A stretch of 64,000 nucleotides of DNA, taken from positions 1-64,000 of the forward strand of contig JAFPXD010000007.1 of the NCBI GenBank assembly GCA_017394835.1, written 5' to 3'. Position numbers and translations under genes: made by a program. Positions 33,613 to 42,134 of this stretch are shown here, in pieces (the first letter of the stretch is position 1; the number at the start of each line of letters is the position of its first letter). The stretch is from Clostridia bacterium. Lineage in GTDB: Bacteria > Bacillota > Clostridia > Christensenellales > CAG-138. Under the pieces are notes generated by a model. It saw only the letters and a list, made by a program, of their open reading frames with translations. It was not told the origin of the DNA and did not search any database.

Positions 33613-34224
33613 ATGAAGGTCATAGACCCCTATTTCGAAATAATCACCCCCATCGACCGCGAGGCGGTCTATCGCCATATAGAGCTCTGCGGCAGGGTGT
33701 GCTATAAATCGGAAGGCAACGTGGGCGAGGGGAGCGCGGAGCGCCTCATCCGTTCCATGCTCGCGCGCGGGCACGAAAGCCCCATAGAGCATTTTTCGAT
33801 AAGCGTCCGCATAGTTACCGACCGGGGCGTTTCCCATGAGTGGGTGCGCCACCGCCTTGCGAGCTATTCGCAGGAATCCACCCGCTACTGCAATTATTCA
33901 AAGGATAAATTCGGCGGGGAGATAACCTTCATAAAGCCCGCGCGCCTTGAGGAGGGCACCCCCGAATACGCCGCTTGGGAAAACGCCATGGCAAACGCCG
34001 AAAGGAGCTATCTCGATATGCTCTCGATGGGCGTCGCGCCGGAAACGGCAAGGAGCGTGCTGCCCAATTCGCTGAAGACGGAATTTATCTGCACCATGGA
34101 CTTGCGCGAGTGGCGGCATTTCTTCGCCCTTCGCACCGCGCCCGCCGCGCATCCCGATATGCGCGCCGTCGCCTGCCCGCTGTATGAGAAATTCAGGGAA
34201 CTGCTGCCCGTGTTCTTTGAATAA
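33613..34224 (+). CDS. thyX: FAD-dependent thymidylate synthase ThyX
   Basis: 203 aa. The ThyX signature RHRxxSxxxxSxR is present as RHRLASYSQESTR (about 76-88), preceded by HESPIEHFSISVR and followed by LPNSLKTEFICTMDLREWRHFFALR. ThyX methylates dUMP with methylene-tetrahydrofolate and FAD/NADPH. It abuts the dCMP deaminase stop directly (ATG at 33613) and shares its transcript. Use of ThyX rather than ThyA spares dihydrofolate reductase. Confidence 0.96.
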   Translation: MKVIDPYFEIITPIDREAVYRHIELCGRVCYKSEGNVGEGSAERLIRSMLARGHESPIEHFSISVRIVTDRGVSHEWVRHRLASYSQESTRYCNYSKDKFGGEITFIKPARLEEGTPEYAAWENAMANAERSYLDMLSMGVAPETARSVLPNSLKTEFICTMDLREWRHFFALRTAPAAHPDMRAVACPLYEKFRELLPVFFE

Positions 34225-34236
34225 GGCCCATATTAC

Positions 34237-34268
34237 AAGGGCTCCCGCTATCGCGCGGGAGCCCTTTC
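34237..34268. terminator. Terminator between thyX and copA
   Basis: AAGGGCTCCCGC/GCGGGAGCCCTT forms a 12-bp stem with TTTCGTTT after it. It serves thyX and, on the other strand, the convergent copA. Confidence 0.85.
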
Positions 34269-34279
34269 GTTTGCCTGCT

Positions 34280-36886
34280 TTATTCCGTTCCGAGGTATTT
34301 GTAATCCTCGTCCTCTATTGCTTTTTTCGCGGCTCCCTCGTCGAATTCGCCCGATAAAACGACCCGGACGAGCCCCGTTTCGTGTGAGGCGGAAGCCTCC
34401 GAAACAAAATCGAGCGCTTCGAGCGCATGCTTGACGCTTGCCTCGCAGTGGGGGCACATCATGCCCTCGACGCGGAGAACGACCTCCCGTGAAGCTTCCG
34501 CTCCGGGAACCTCCGTTCCGGGAACCTCCGTTCCGGGAACCTCCGCTCCGGGAACCTCCGTTCCGGGAACCTCCGCTCGTGAAGCCTCCGCGGCCTTCTT
34601 TTTCCGCTTCCTCAGGGGCCTGTCGTGCTTGGGGCTCTTTATATCAAGCAGATTGAGCCGCAGGGCGTTCAGGCACACCGTCACGCTCGATAAGCTCATC
34701 GCCGCCGCGCCGTACATGGGGCTCATCTTGAGCCCGAAAAGTCCCGCTGCGAGCGGTATGCAGATGAGGTTGTAGAAGAACGCCCAGAAAAGGTTTTCCT
34801 TTATGTTGCGGAGCGTGCCCCGCCCGAGGCGCACCGCCGCCGCAACGTCCTCCGGATCGCTGTTCATGAGCACTATATCCGCGGAATCTATCGCAACGTC
34901 CGTTCCCGCGCCTATCGCGACGCCTATATCCGCGCTCGTTAATGCGGGCGCGTCGTTTATGCCGTCGCCGACCATCGCGACCTTGCCCTCCGCGGAAAGC
35001 GCGCGGACGGTGTTCGCCTTGCCCTCGGGCAGTACGCCTGCGATCACACGGGTCACGCCCGCCTCGGCGCCTATCGCGCGGGCGGTCGCCTCGTTGTCGC
35101 CCGTCAGCATAACTACTTCAAGACCGAGGTTTTTAAGATGCTCTATTGCGGCGGGGGAGCTTTGCTTAATGGCGTCGGCCACCGCGATGAGCCCCAGCAG
35201 CCTGCCGTCCTCCGCGAAGTAGAGGGGCGTTTTGCCCTCCGCGGCGAGCCTTTCGCCTGCCGCGAAAAGCTTCTCATCGGGCTCTGCGCAGGTCATGATA
35301 TGCTTCCGGTTGCCTCCGTAAAGCCGCTTGCCGCCCGCCTTTGCGGTAAGTCCGCTTCCCGCGAGCACGGCAAAGTCCTCGGTGGGGAGGGGCTCTATGC
35401 CCCGCTTTTCCGCCTCCGCGACTATCGCCCGCGCAAGGGGATGCTCGCTCTTTTCCTCAAGCGAGCGCGCCTTCAGTATCAGCTCCTGCTCGGTGACGCC
35501 TTCCGCGGGGAATATCGCCTGCACGGTGGGGGAGCCCTCGGTGATGGTGCCCGTCTTGTCGAGCACTACGGTATCGATCCTGCCCGCGGTCTCGAGCGCC
35601 GCGCCGGTTTTTATGAGTATGCCGTTCTTAGCGCCCAAGCCGTTGCCGACCATTACGGCGACGGGCGTTGCGAGCCCAAGCGCGCAGGGGCAGGATATGA
35701 CGAGCACCGAAATGCCCCTTGCCACGGCAAAGCCCGCCGTTTTTCCGGCAAGGAGCCAGTACGCGATCACGAGCGCCGCTATACCTATGACGGTCGGCAC
35801 GAACACGGCGGAGACCTTGTCCGCGATCCTCGCGATGGGGGCCTTCGTCGCCGCCGCGCCTTCCACCAATCGGATTATGCCTGAAAGGGTGGTGTCCTCG
35901 CCCACCCGCGAAGCGCGGCAGGTCATGAAGCCCCATGTGTTCATCGTAGCGGAGCTCACGTGAGCGCCCGGAGCCTTATCCACGGGTATGGATTCGCCCG
36001 TCAGCGCCGATTCGTCAACCGCGCTCGCGCCGTCGATCACCTCGCCGTCAACGGGTATCGCCTCGCCGGGGCCGACGGTGAAAATATCGCCCACGCGGAC
36101 TTCCTCCGCGGGGATGGTCATTTCGATCCCGTCGCGTATTACGTTTGCCGTTTTGGGAGCGAGCTTGACGAGGCTCTTCAATGCGTTGGTCGTTCTGCCC
36201 TTGGATATGGCTTCCAGAAGCTTGCCCACTGTGATGAGGGCGGGGATCATCGCCGCGGATTCGAAATAGAGCTCGTTATGGTAGATCTCCATAAGATCCA
36301 TGGAGGGGACCCCGCGCGTGACCATCCCGCACATTTTGAACATTACGTATAAGCTCCATCCGAAGGAGGCGGTGGAGCCCAGCGCGACGAGAGTATCCAT
36401 ATTCGGCGCGCCGGAAAACAGCGAACGGTATCCGTTCGTGAAGAATTTGCCGTTTATTATCATGACCGCGGCGGCAAGCAGGAGCTGCACGAGCCCCAGC
36501 CCCAGATGGTTGTGCTCGAAATACCCGGGCAGCGGCCAGCCCCACATATTGTGGCCCATGGTGATATACATGAGCAGAGTCAGGAACACCGCCGAAAGTA
36601 TGAGCCGCCGCTTGAGCTTGGGCGTTTCCGTATCGCGAAGGAGCTCCTCCGCTTCCTCCGCCGCGCTCCGCCGCTTTTCGCCCGCGCCTTCCCTGAGGCT
36701 CGCGCCGTAGCCCGCGCCCTTGACGGCCTTTATTATCTCCTCGGCAGAGGCCGTACCCTCGACGCCCATTGAGTTCGTCAAAAGGCTCACCGCGCATTCC
36801 GTCACGCCCGGCACGGCGGAAACCGCCCTTTCAACGCGCGCCTGACAGGCGGCGCAGCTCATTCCCGTTACCTTGTATTGCTGCAT
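34280..36886 (-). CDS. copA: Copper-exporting P-type ATPase with HMA domains at both ends
   Basis: 868-aa P1B ATPase. The N-terminal HMA domain has GMSCAACQARVE (Cys10/13). Eight membrane helices follow. The transport motif SCPCALGLATP (about 397-407) marks Cu+ specificity, the phosphorylation motif is DKTGTITEG (about 442), and MVGDGINDAPALTSAD is near 642-657. Unusually, a second HMA domain sits at the very C terminus (GMMCPHCEASVKHAL, about 806), joined by a linker of five VPG(T/A)E pentapeptides. The start at 36886 has GGAG 8 nt upstream; codons further 5' are not ATPase-like. Confidence 0.93.
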   Translation of the reverse strand: MQQYKVTGMSCAACQARVERAVSAVPGVTECAVSLLTNSMGVEGTASAEEIIKAVKGAGYGASLREGAGEKRRSAAEEAEELLRDTETPKLKRRLILSAVFLTLLMYITMGHNMWGWPLPGYFEHNHLGLGLVQLLLAAAVMIINGKFFTNGYRSLFSGAPNMDTLVALGSTASFGWSLYVMFKMCGMVTRGVPSMDLMEIYHNELYFESAAMIPALITVGKLLEAISKGRTTNALKSLVKLAPKTANVIRDGIEMTIPAEEVRVGDIFTVGPGEAIPVDGEVIDGASAVDESALTGESIPVDKAPGAHVSSATMNTWGFMTCRASRVGEDTTLSGIIRLVEGAAATKAPIARIADKVSAVFVPTVIGIAALVIAYWLLAGKTAGFAVARGISVLVISCPCALGLATPVAVMVGNGLGAKNGILIKTGAALETAGRIDTVVLDKTGTITEGSPTVQAIFPAEGVTEQELILKARSLEEKSEHPLARAIVAEAEKRGIEPLPTEDFAVLAGSGLTAKAGGKRLYGGNRKHIMTCAEPDEKLFAAGERLAAEGKTPLYFAEDGRLLGLIAVADAIKQSSPAAIEHLKNLGLEVVMLTGDNEATARAIGAEAGVTRVIAGVLPEGKANTVRALSAEGKVAMVGDGINDAPALTSADIGVAIGAGTDVAIDSADIVLMNSDPEDVAAAVRLGRGTLRNIKENLFWAFFYNLICIPLAAGLFGLKMSPMYGAAAMSLSSVTVCLNALRLNLLDIKSPKHDRPLRKRKKKAAEASRAEVPGTEVPGAEVPGTEVPGTEVPGAEASREVVLRVEGMMCPHCEASVKHALEALDFVSEASASHETGLVRVVLSGEFDEGAAKKAIEDEDYKYLGTE
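34497..34585 (-). repeat. 15-bp tandem repeat in copA linker
   Basis: About five copies of a 15-bp unit (core CTCCG[T/C]TCCGGGAAC on the plus strand) encode the pentapeptides VPGTE/VPGAE. Copies differ mainly at one codon (Thr/Ala). The flanking copies decay to SRAE and ASRE. Copy number is probably variable. Confidence 0.85.
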
Positions 36887-36918
36887 GAGATCAGCTCCGT
36901 TCCGATTTTTCAATGTGA

Positions 36919-36947
36919 TTTTACCACAAAGGGGCGGTCGGCGCAAG
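36919..36947 (-). promoter_or_regulatory. Promoter of copA
   Basis: On the minus strand, TTGCGC (36947-36942), a 17-nt spacer and TAAAAT (36924-36919), about 33 nt before the ATG. No clear CopY/CsoR operator was recognised. Confidence 0.6.
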
Positions 36948-37017
36948 AAGCGCCGAGTGGGAAACGCTTCGGCGGCGCGGCAAAAATGATATATTGTGCG
37001 ATTTGCCCCGTTTTTCC

Positions 37018-37046
37018 TTGACAATATGGGAAAAAGGTGGGATAAT
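37018..37046 (+). promoter_or_regulatory. Promoter of the carbamate kinase gene
   Basis: Perfect TTGACA (37018-37023), a 17-nt spacer and GATAAT (37041-37046). The leader is about 65 nt. Confidence 0.75.
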
Positions 37047-37118
37047 CGGCTTTGTCGCCCGCATGCCGTTACAAAAGGAGTATGTGGGCAAATACAGTTT
37101 ATAACGGGAGTTCATGAA

Positions 37119-38060
37119 ATGGAAAAGATAGTCATCGCTCTGGGCGGCAACGCGCTTCAGGAAGCGGGCAAGCCCGCGACCGCCGCCGGTCAGCTTGAGG
37201 TAGTGGAAAAGACCTCCGAATACATTGCGGATATCATAGAGCAGGGTTATACCGTAGCCCTTGCGCACGGCAACGGCCCCCAGGTGGGAAGGATAGTGCT
37301 TCAGAACGAGGCGGCAAACGACGTTACCCCCGCCATGCCCTTTGACGTCTGCGGCGCGATGAGCCAGGGCTATATCGGCTATCACATGCAGCAGGGCCTC
37401 GAAAAGGTGCTCCGCGCCCGCGGCAATAATACCCGCGTCGTGACGGTCGTGACTCAGGTGGTCGTGGATCGTGAGGATCCCAAGTTCAAGAACCCCTCCA
37501 AGCCCATAGGCCCCTTCTATACCGAGGAGGAGGCGCATAAGCTCGAGGAGGAGCGCGGTTACGTAATGAAGGAGGACGCCGGCCGTGGCTGGCGCCGTGT
37601 TGTGGCTTCCCCCATGCCTATCGAGATAGTTGAGCTTGACGCCGTTAAGTGCCTCATGGCGGGCGGCTTCGTCCCCGTGACCGTCGGCGGCGGCGGCATC
37701 CCCGTTTATAAGGATGATAACGGCAATTATGTGGGCACCGCGGCGGTCATAGATAAGGATCTGGCCTCCGAGCGCCTTGCTGAGGATATCGACGCGGATG
37801 CGCTCGTTATACTGACGGCCGTTGAAAAGGTCTCCGTAAACTACAAGAAGCCCGATCAGATCGATCTCGACGTATTGACTCCCGAAGACGCCAAGCGCTA
37901 CATAGCGGAAGGTCAGTTCGCCCCCGGCTCCATGCTGCCCAAGGTAGAGGCCGCGCTTAAGTTCGTCGCCTCCAAGCCCGGCAGAAGGGCGATCATCACC
38001 AGCCTCGATAAGGCCGTTGAAGCTCTGAAGGGCGAAGCGGGCACCACCGTGAGGGAATGA
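37119..38060 (+). CDS. arcC: Carbamate kinase
   Basis: 313 aa amino-acid-kinase fold enzyme. IVIALGGNALQ opens the protein, followed by LAHGNGPQVG (about 48-57), FDVCGAMSQGYIGYHMQ, and VTVGGGGIPV...DKDLASERLAEDIDAD, the carbamate kinase core. It makes ATP from carbamoyl phosphate and ADP in arginine, agmatine or purine breakdown. The start at 37119 has GGGAG 8 nt upstream. It stands alone with its own promoter and terminator; no arginine deiminase or transcarbamylase is adjacent. Confidence 0.95.
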   Translation: MEKIVIALGGNALQEAGKPATAAGQLEVVEKTSEYIADIIEQGYTVALAHGNGPQVGRIVLQNEAANDVTPAMPFDVCGAMSQGYIGYHMQQGLEKVLRARGNNTRVVTVVTQVVVDREDPKFKNPSKPIGPFYTEEEAHKLEEERGYVMKEDAGRGWRRVVASPMPIEIVELDAVKCLMAGGFVPVTVGGGGIPVYKDDNGNYVGTAAVIDKDLASERLAEDIDADALVILTAVEKVSVNYKKPDQIDLDVLTPEDAKRYIAEGQFAPGSMLPKVEAALKFVASKPGRRAIITSLDKAVEALKGEAGTTVRE

Positions 38061-38082
38061 GACGGTATTGACGCATATTATA

Positions 38083-38107
38083 AAAGCCAAGCTGAGCTTG
38101 GCTTTTT
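38083..38107 (+). terminator. Terminator after arcC
   Basis: AAGCCAAGC/GCTTGGCTT with a TGA loop and a T6 run. It touches the stop codon of the convergent yabQ. Confidence 0.88.
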
Positions 38108-38424
38108 TATTCCCCCCAAATGAGCGCCCGCAGCACCCTTCCCGAAAGATACGCCCCTCCCGCGAACCCGCAGACGGCGTAAAGCCGCGGCTCGCCCCCG
38201 TTTGAGATCAGGAGCGTTGCGGCAAACCCCGCGGCAAGCGCCAGCGCGGCGGATACGTCCGCGGCAAACAGCGCCGCCCGCAGCGCAAAGCCCGCCCGCC
38301 TTCCTTTGAGGGCGCGTTCGGAAAGCCTCCTCGGGAGCCTTAAAACGTAAGAAGCCGCGCCCGAAATAAGCCCTCCCCACAGCGAGGCGGCAAGCACGGG
38401 CAGCTCGAGCAGGGAGCTGCGCAT
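38107..38424 (-). CDS. yabQ: YabQ-like spore cortex membrane protein
   Basis: 105 aa with three hydrophobic stretches (about 7-28, 46-70 and 79-92). YabQ is a membrane protein needed for spore cortex formation and is made in the mother cell. Sequence similarity alone is weak; the call rests on the size, membrane layout and position, as it starts within the stop codon of yabP (TGATG), exactly as in the conserved yabP-yabQ pair. It is shorter than the Bacillus protein, as clostridial forms usually are. divIC and S1-domain genes, often downstream, are absent. Confidence 0.7.
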   Translation of the reverse strand: MRSSLLELPVLAASLWGGLISGAASYVLRLPRRLSERALKGRRAGFALRAALFAADVSAALALAAGFAATLLISNGGEPRLYAVCGFAGGAYLSGRVLRALIWGE

Positions 38425-38717
38425 CAGCGGAATATCCTCGAAAGGAGCGATCCGCGCTTTTCCGGGGCGGGCTCGTCGTATTCAATGGCGTCAACCGTGC
38501 CCTCCACGCTTATGCACCCGCCCTCGAGGTCGAGCCTGCGGATATGCAGATCGACGCCCGAAACGCACATCCCGCCCGCCTCCGTCGAAAGCAGTATCTC
38601 GGTATCGTTAAAGCTCGTTACGTCCGTCACGCCCGTCACGCTCAAAAGCTCGCGCCCGTCCAGATGCACGCAGTGAGAGCGCATCCGAAGATCGGTCTCC
38701 GGTGTTTTTTCGTTCAT
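38424..38717 (-). CDS. yabP: Sporulation protein YabP
   Basis: 97 aa. The core HLDGRELLSVTGVTDVTSFNDTEI...VSGVDLHIRRLDLEGGCISVEGTVDAIEY shows the YabP/YqfC fold motifs (L.ItGv..V.sF....i.l.T..G.l.I.G..LhI..L....G...i.G.I..i.Y). The start at 38717 has AGGAAGGGG upstream; the longer in-frame ORF upstream is AT-rich non-coding DNA. With yabQ it forms a sporulation operon, presumably sigma-E controlled in the mother cell; I could not identify a convincing sigma-E promoter. Confidence 0.88.
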   Translation of the reverse strand: MNEKTPETDLRMRSHCVHLDGRELLSVTGVTDVTSFNDTEILLSTEAGGMCVSGVDLHIRRLDLEGGCISVEGTVDAIEYDEPAPEKRGSLLSRIFR

Positions 38718-38914
38718 GCAGATCCCCTTCCTTTGGGCCGCGGCCCGCGCCGCAGCGCCCCTTTTTACGGAATAAAATATTGAAAACGAAATTAAAATAT
38801 TACTCGAAAAAAGGCGGTGAAAAAATGTAAATAAATAACGGCCGAAAAAATCGCAAAAACCCCTTCGCGGGGGAGCCCGCCTCATAAAAAACCATATCCC
38901 GCCAAAACTTTTTA
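38718..38914. other. AT-rich intergenic region upstream of yabP and rho
   Basis: About 200 bp of AT-rich DNA separate the divergent yabP and rho genes. It should hold the yabP promoter, but nothing specific could be assigned. No ORF with coding character is seen. Confidence 0.5.
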
Positions 38915-38943
38915 TTGACAAATGTGCAAAAACGGTTTAATAT
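38915..38943 (+). promoter_or_regulatory. rho promoter
   Basis: Perfect TTGACA (38915-38920), a 17-nt spacer and TAATAT (38938-38943). It is followed by a leader of about 125 nt, long enough for the Rho autoregulation known in other bacteria. Confidence 0.75.
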
Positions 38944-39073
38944 ATACCTGTGATCCGGTAAGATTTTTTACTTCTGCCACATAATTCCGGTTAAAAACGG
39001 ATATCATCTGTTTATAAGACGCGATCAAAACGCGTCCGATCGAATTTGTCATTTTGTTTTTCGGGAGAATCGT

Positions 39074-41074
39074 ATGGATAGGAAAATGCTTCTTGAAAAG
39101 AGCCTTGACGATCTGCGCCAGATCGCAAAGGCGATGAATTTTCGCGCCGTTACCAAATACCGCAAGGGCGAGCTCGCGGATATGATAATCGCCGCGGGCG
39201 AAAAGGCGCAGGAGGAGGCAAGGGCAGCGCAGGCGGCCGGGGCGGAAAAGGCCGAGCCCAAGCCCGCTCCCGCGGCAGACGCCGAAAAGGCGGAGCCCAA
39301 GCCCGAAGCGCCCGCCGTCGATTACGCGCCGAGAAAGCGCGGCCGCCCCCGCAAGGCGATAAACGATCCCACCCCCGCGCCCGCTCCGATCGAAGCGCCG
39401 GAGCCCGCTTCGGAGCCGCCCATGGAGCTCCCGTTCGAGGCCGCGGAAGAGCCCGCGGGCGGGCTTTCGCAGGAGCCTTCCTCCGAGCGCCCCGCCGAAT
39501 CCTCATACCCCGCGCGTGAACCGCAGAGGCAGGCCGTCTGGCAGAGGGATTACCAGAGCAACACTTCAAAAAACCGCGATAACAGGCGCTACGATAACCG
39601 CAGCTACGCCCCGCGTGAGCAGAACCGCTACAACAGCGAGCGTCAGGACCGTCAGCGTTATTATAACGAAAGGAACGATTACCCCGCCGCAAGGAACGAT
39701 CAGCGCCAGTATCCGCGCGATTATCAGCAGGATTACCGCCAGAACGATTACCCCCAGCGCTATCAGCAGGAGCCCCGCGATTATCAGGCGAGATACCCCT
39801 ACCCGCAGGATGAGGATATAAGATACCGCCCCCCGCGCGAAGGTTATTACAACGCCGAATACGGCACCTCCAATCCCGCCGTGCCCGAAATGCTCGAGGC
39901 CGGCGAATGCGGCGACGGGGAGGGCATTCTTGAAATAGCGGGCGACGGCTTCGGCTTCCTCCGCGCGGAAAATTATCTGCCCGGCCCCAAGGACGTTTAT
40001 ATCTCCAACGCGCAGATACGCCGCTTCCGCTTGAAGACGGGCGATAAGGTCACGGGGAAGACCCGCCCCTCGCGTGAAAACGATAAGTACATGGCGCTTC
40101 TCTACATCACTTCGGTGAATGACGCGCCCCCCGAAGAGATCGCAAAGCGGCGCGCTTTTGAGGATCTCGTTCCCATATTCCCAAATGAGAGGCTGACACT
40201 GGAATCCCCCAAGGCCTCGCCGAACGAAAGGCTTGCGATAAGGCTCATAGACCTCATGGCCCCCATAGGCAAGGGTCAGCGCGGCATGATAGTCAGCCAG
40301 CCGAAGGCGGGCAAGACCACGCTCCTCAAAAACATCGCCAACGGCATTGTGAACAACCACCCGGACGTTAAGCTCATAGTGCTCCTCATAGACGAGCGCC
40401 CGGAGGAAGTGACCGATATGCAGCGCAGCATTTCGGGCGAGGTGGTCTATTCCACCTTTGACGAGCTTCCCGAAAGGCATACCCGCGTCGCGGAAATGGT
40501 GCTCGAAAGGGCCATGCGCCTCGTCGAGCAGGGGGAGGACGTCGTTGTGCTGCTCGATTCCATAACGAGGCTCGCCAGGGCCTATAACCTCACGATAACC
40601 CCCACGGGCAGGACGCTTTCCGGCGGCATGGATCCCGGAGCGCTCTATAAGCCAAAGCGCTTCTTCGGCGCGGCGAGGAACATCGAAAACGGCGGCAGCC
40701 TCACCGTGATCGCAACGGCGCTCGTCGAAACGGGCTCCCGCATGGACGATATGGTCTATGAGGAATTCAAGGGCACCGGCAATATGGAGATCCACCTTGA
40801 CCGCAAGCTTTCCGAGCGGAGGATATTCCCCGCGATAGACATTTACAAATCCGGCACCAGGCGCGATGAGCTGCTTCTCACCCGCGAGGAGGCGGAGTGC
40901 GCGGGGACCGTCCGCAGGATGCTCGTGAACGGCAACCAGGCGGAGGTCACGGAGCAGGTGATAGAGATGATGAACAAGACGGAGACCAACGATGAGTTTT
41001 TGGCCGAGATCAAGAAGCTCGTCAACGGTTACGACTTCAAGGGCTATACCCCCGGCAAGAGCTTTCTGAAATAA
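39074..41074 (+). CDS. rho: Transcription termination factor Rho with long disordered insert
   Basis: 666 aa against about 420 for a minimal Rho. Residues 1-45 form the Rho N domain ([18 protein letters not shown]). A low-complexity insert (about 48-275) follows: Ala/Glu/Pro-rich, then an AT-hook-like RKRGRPRK (about 86-93), then a Tyr/Arg/Asn/Gln/Asp-rich tract (about 156-266). The RNA-binding cold-shock domain is at about 281-345 ([17 protein letters not shown]), and the ATPase core has Walker [12 protein letters not shown] (about 408) and Walker [17 protein letters not shown] (about 490). The Q loop and R loop appear intact. GGGAGAAT precedes the ATG. Confidence 0.95.
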   Translation: MDRKMLLEKSLDDLRQIAKAMNFRAVTKYRKGELADMIIAAGEKAQEEARAAQAAGAEKAEPKPAPAADAEKAEPKPEAPAVDYAPRKRGRPRKAINDPTPAPAPIEAPEPASEPPMELPFEAAEEPAGGLSQEPSSERPAESSYPAREPQRQAVWQRDYQSNTSKNRDNRRYDNRSYAPREQNRYNSERQDRQRYYNERNDYPAARNDQRQYPRDYQQDYRQNDYPQRYQQEPRDYQARYPYPQDEDIRYRPPREGYYNAEYGTSNPAVPEMLEAGECGDGEGILEIAGDGFGFLRAENYLPGPKDVYISNAQIRRFRLKTGDKVTGKTRPSRENDKYMALLYITSVNDAPPEEIAKRRAFEDLVPIFPNERLTLESPKASPNERLAIRLIDLMAPIGKGQRGMIVSQPKAGKTTLLKNIANGIVNNHPDVKLIVLLIDERPEEVTDMQRSISGEVVYSTFDELPERHTRVAEMVLERAMRLVEQGEDVVVLLDSITRLARAYNLTITPTGRTLSGGMDPGALYKPKRFFGAARNIENGGSLTVIATALVETGSRMDDMVYEEFKGTGNMEIHLDRKLSERRIFPAIDIYKSGTRRDELLLTREEAECAGTVRRMLVNGNQAEVTEQVIEMMNKTETNDEFLAEIKKLVNGYDFKGYTPGKSFLK

Positions 41075-41112
41075 AAAGCGGGCATGCCCCTTATAAAGAG
41101 CATGCCCCAAAA
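41074..41112 (-). terminator. Terminator between rho and the XRE gene
   Basis: GGGCATGC/GCATGCCC (41080-41087, 41100-41107) with a 12-nt loop and T-rich tail on the minus strand. A second hairpin CCGAAAAAG/CTTTTTCGG lies at about 41121-41146. Confidence 0.6.
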
Positions 41113-41164
41113 AGAAAAAACCGAAAAAGTCGAAAGGCTTTTTCGGCAGCCGGAAAGGATGTTC

Positions 41165-41353
41165 TCACGCTTCGCCCATAAGCTCTTCGGGCTCGACCCC
41201 GAGCACCTTGGCAAAGCGCAAAGCCGTCTTGTGAGAGATCGGGCGGGAGCCGCACATGTATTTGTAGATCATGCTCCTGCCAAGGCCGCACGCGGCGGCA
41301 AAGGTCTTTCCCGAATACCCTTTCATCTTAAGAACGTAGCGCAGTTTAGTCAT
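41165..41353 (-). CDS. Small XRE-type HTH regulator
   Basis: 62 aa, essentially one Cro/CI helix-turn-helix: LRYVLKMKGYSGKTFAAACGLGRSMIYKYMCGSRPISHKTALRFAKVLGV in order. ATG at 41353 has AGGAGGGG upstream. A strong promoter with an inverted-repeat operator over the -35 lies upstream, so autorepression is likely. No partner toxin or phage gene is adjacent; it is divergent from tdk. Confidence 0.82.
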   Translation of the reverse strand: MTKLRYVLKMKGYSGKTFAAACGLGRSMIYKYMCGSRPISHKTALRFAKVLGVEPEELMGEA

Positions 41354-41398
41354 AATGCCCCTCCTATAAATAATTATGATATATATCTGCACATATAG

Positions 41399-41435
41399 AT
41401 TGTAACATCACCTTAACGGCAAGTCAAACCGTTAA
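41399..41435 (-). promoter_or_regulatory. Promoter and operator of the XRE gene
   Basis: On the minus strand, TTGACT (41427-41422), a 17-nt spacer and TACAAT (41404-41399). An inverted repeat TTAACGG/CCGTTAA (41413-41419 and 41429-41435, 9-nt centre) brackets the -35, and related GTTAA motifs recur at 41446-41462, a likely second site. Confidence 0.65.
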
Positions 41436-41506
41436 TCCCGCAAATTGTTAACAAACTGTTAATGTTTCCGGGAAATAAGCCCTTCTGCCCTCATTTCCCC
41501 AAAATG

Positions 41507-41535
41507 TTGATTTTTAGGGAAGCGTATGGTATAAT
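41507..41535 (+). promoter_or_regulatory. tdk promoter
   Basis: TTGATT (41507-41512), a 17-nt spacer and a perfect TATAAT (41530-41535), 36 nt before the ATG. Confidence 0.75.
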
Positions 41536-41570
41536 CCTCCACGAACAGGCTTCTGAAAGGGGCGAAAAGC

Positions 41571-42134
41571 ATGGCAAAACTGTATTTCAGATATGGCGCG
41601 ATGAGCTCTTCCAAAACCGCGCAGGCGATAATGGTCAAGTATAATTACGGCGAGCGCGGTCAGCGTGCGCTGCTCGTCAAGCCCGCCATCGACACGAGGG
41701 ACGGGGTTAGGACCATCCGCTCCCGCTGCGGCCTGACCGATGAGTGCGTCCTCTTTTCCGAAATGCCCCTGGATGAGATCCGCGCCCACGCTTACGACTG
41801 CGTGATAGTCGATGAGGCGCAGTTCCTTTCCAAGGAGGAGGTCTTCCTTCTGATAGAGCTCGTCGATAAGTATAACGTTCCCGTGATCTGCTACGGTCTC
41901 CGTACCGATTTCCGCGGCGAGTTTTTCGAAGGCAGCAAATGGCTCATGGCAATGGCTGATACCATTGAGGAAATAAAGACAATATGCTGGTGCGGCAAGA
42001 AGGCGATAATGAATGCGCGTCTTGACGGCAAGGGCGGCATCACCCGCGTGGGCGAGCAGGTAGTGCTCGGCGCGGATGATAAATACATAGGCCTCTGCCG
42101 GAAGCATTGGGAGGAAGGGAAGATCCGAAAATGA
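41571..42134 (+). CDS. tdk: Thymidine kinase, type II
   Basis: 187 aa. The P-loop reads GAMSSSKTAQAI (about 9-20), Walker B is CVIVDEAQFL with the catalytic Glu, and the lasso/zinc region has CWCGKKAIMNARL. The C-terminal LCRKHW supplies further zinc ligands. It phosphorylates thymidine for salvage. GAAAGG precedes the ATG and the stop overlaps the next ATG (ATGA). Confidence 0.95.
   Translation: MAKLYFRYGAMSSSKTAQAIMVKYNYGERGQRALLVKPAIDTRDGVRTIRSRCGLTDECVLFSEMPLDEIRAHAYDCVIVDEAQFLSKEEVFLLIELVDKYNVPVICYGLRTDFRGEFFEGSKWLMAMADTIEEIKTICWCGKKAIMNARLDGKGGITRVGEQVVLGADDKYIGLCRKHWEEGKIRK

Noticed and set aside
34497..34585. CRISPR-like short repeats
   Set aside because: The units are 15-bp tandem repeats in frame inside copA with no spacers. 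No CRISPR array was seen in the window.
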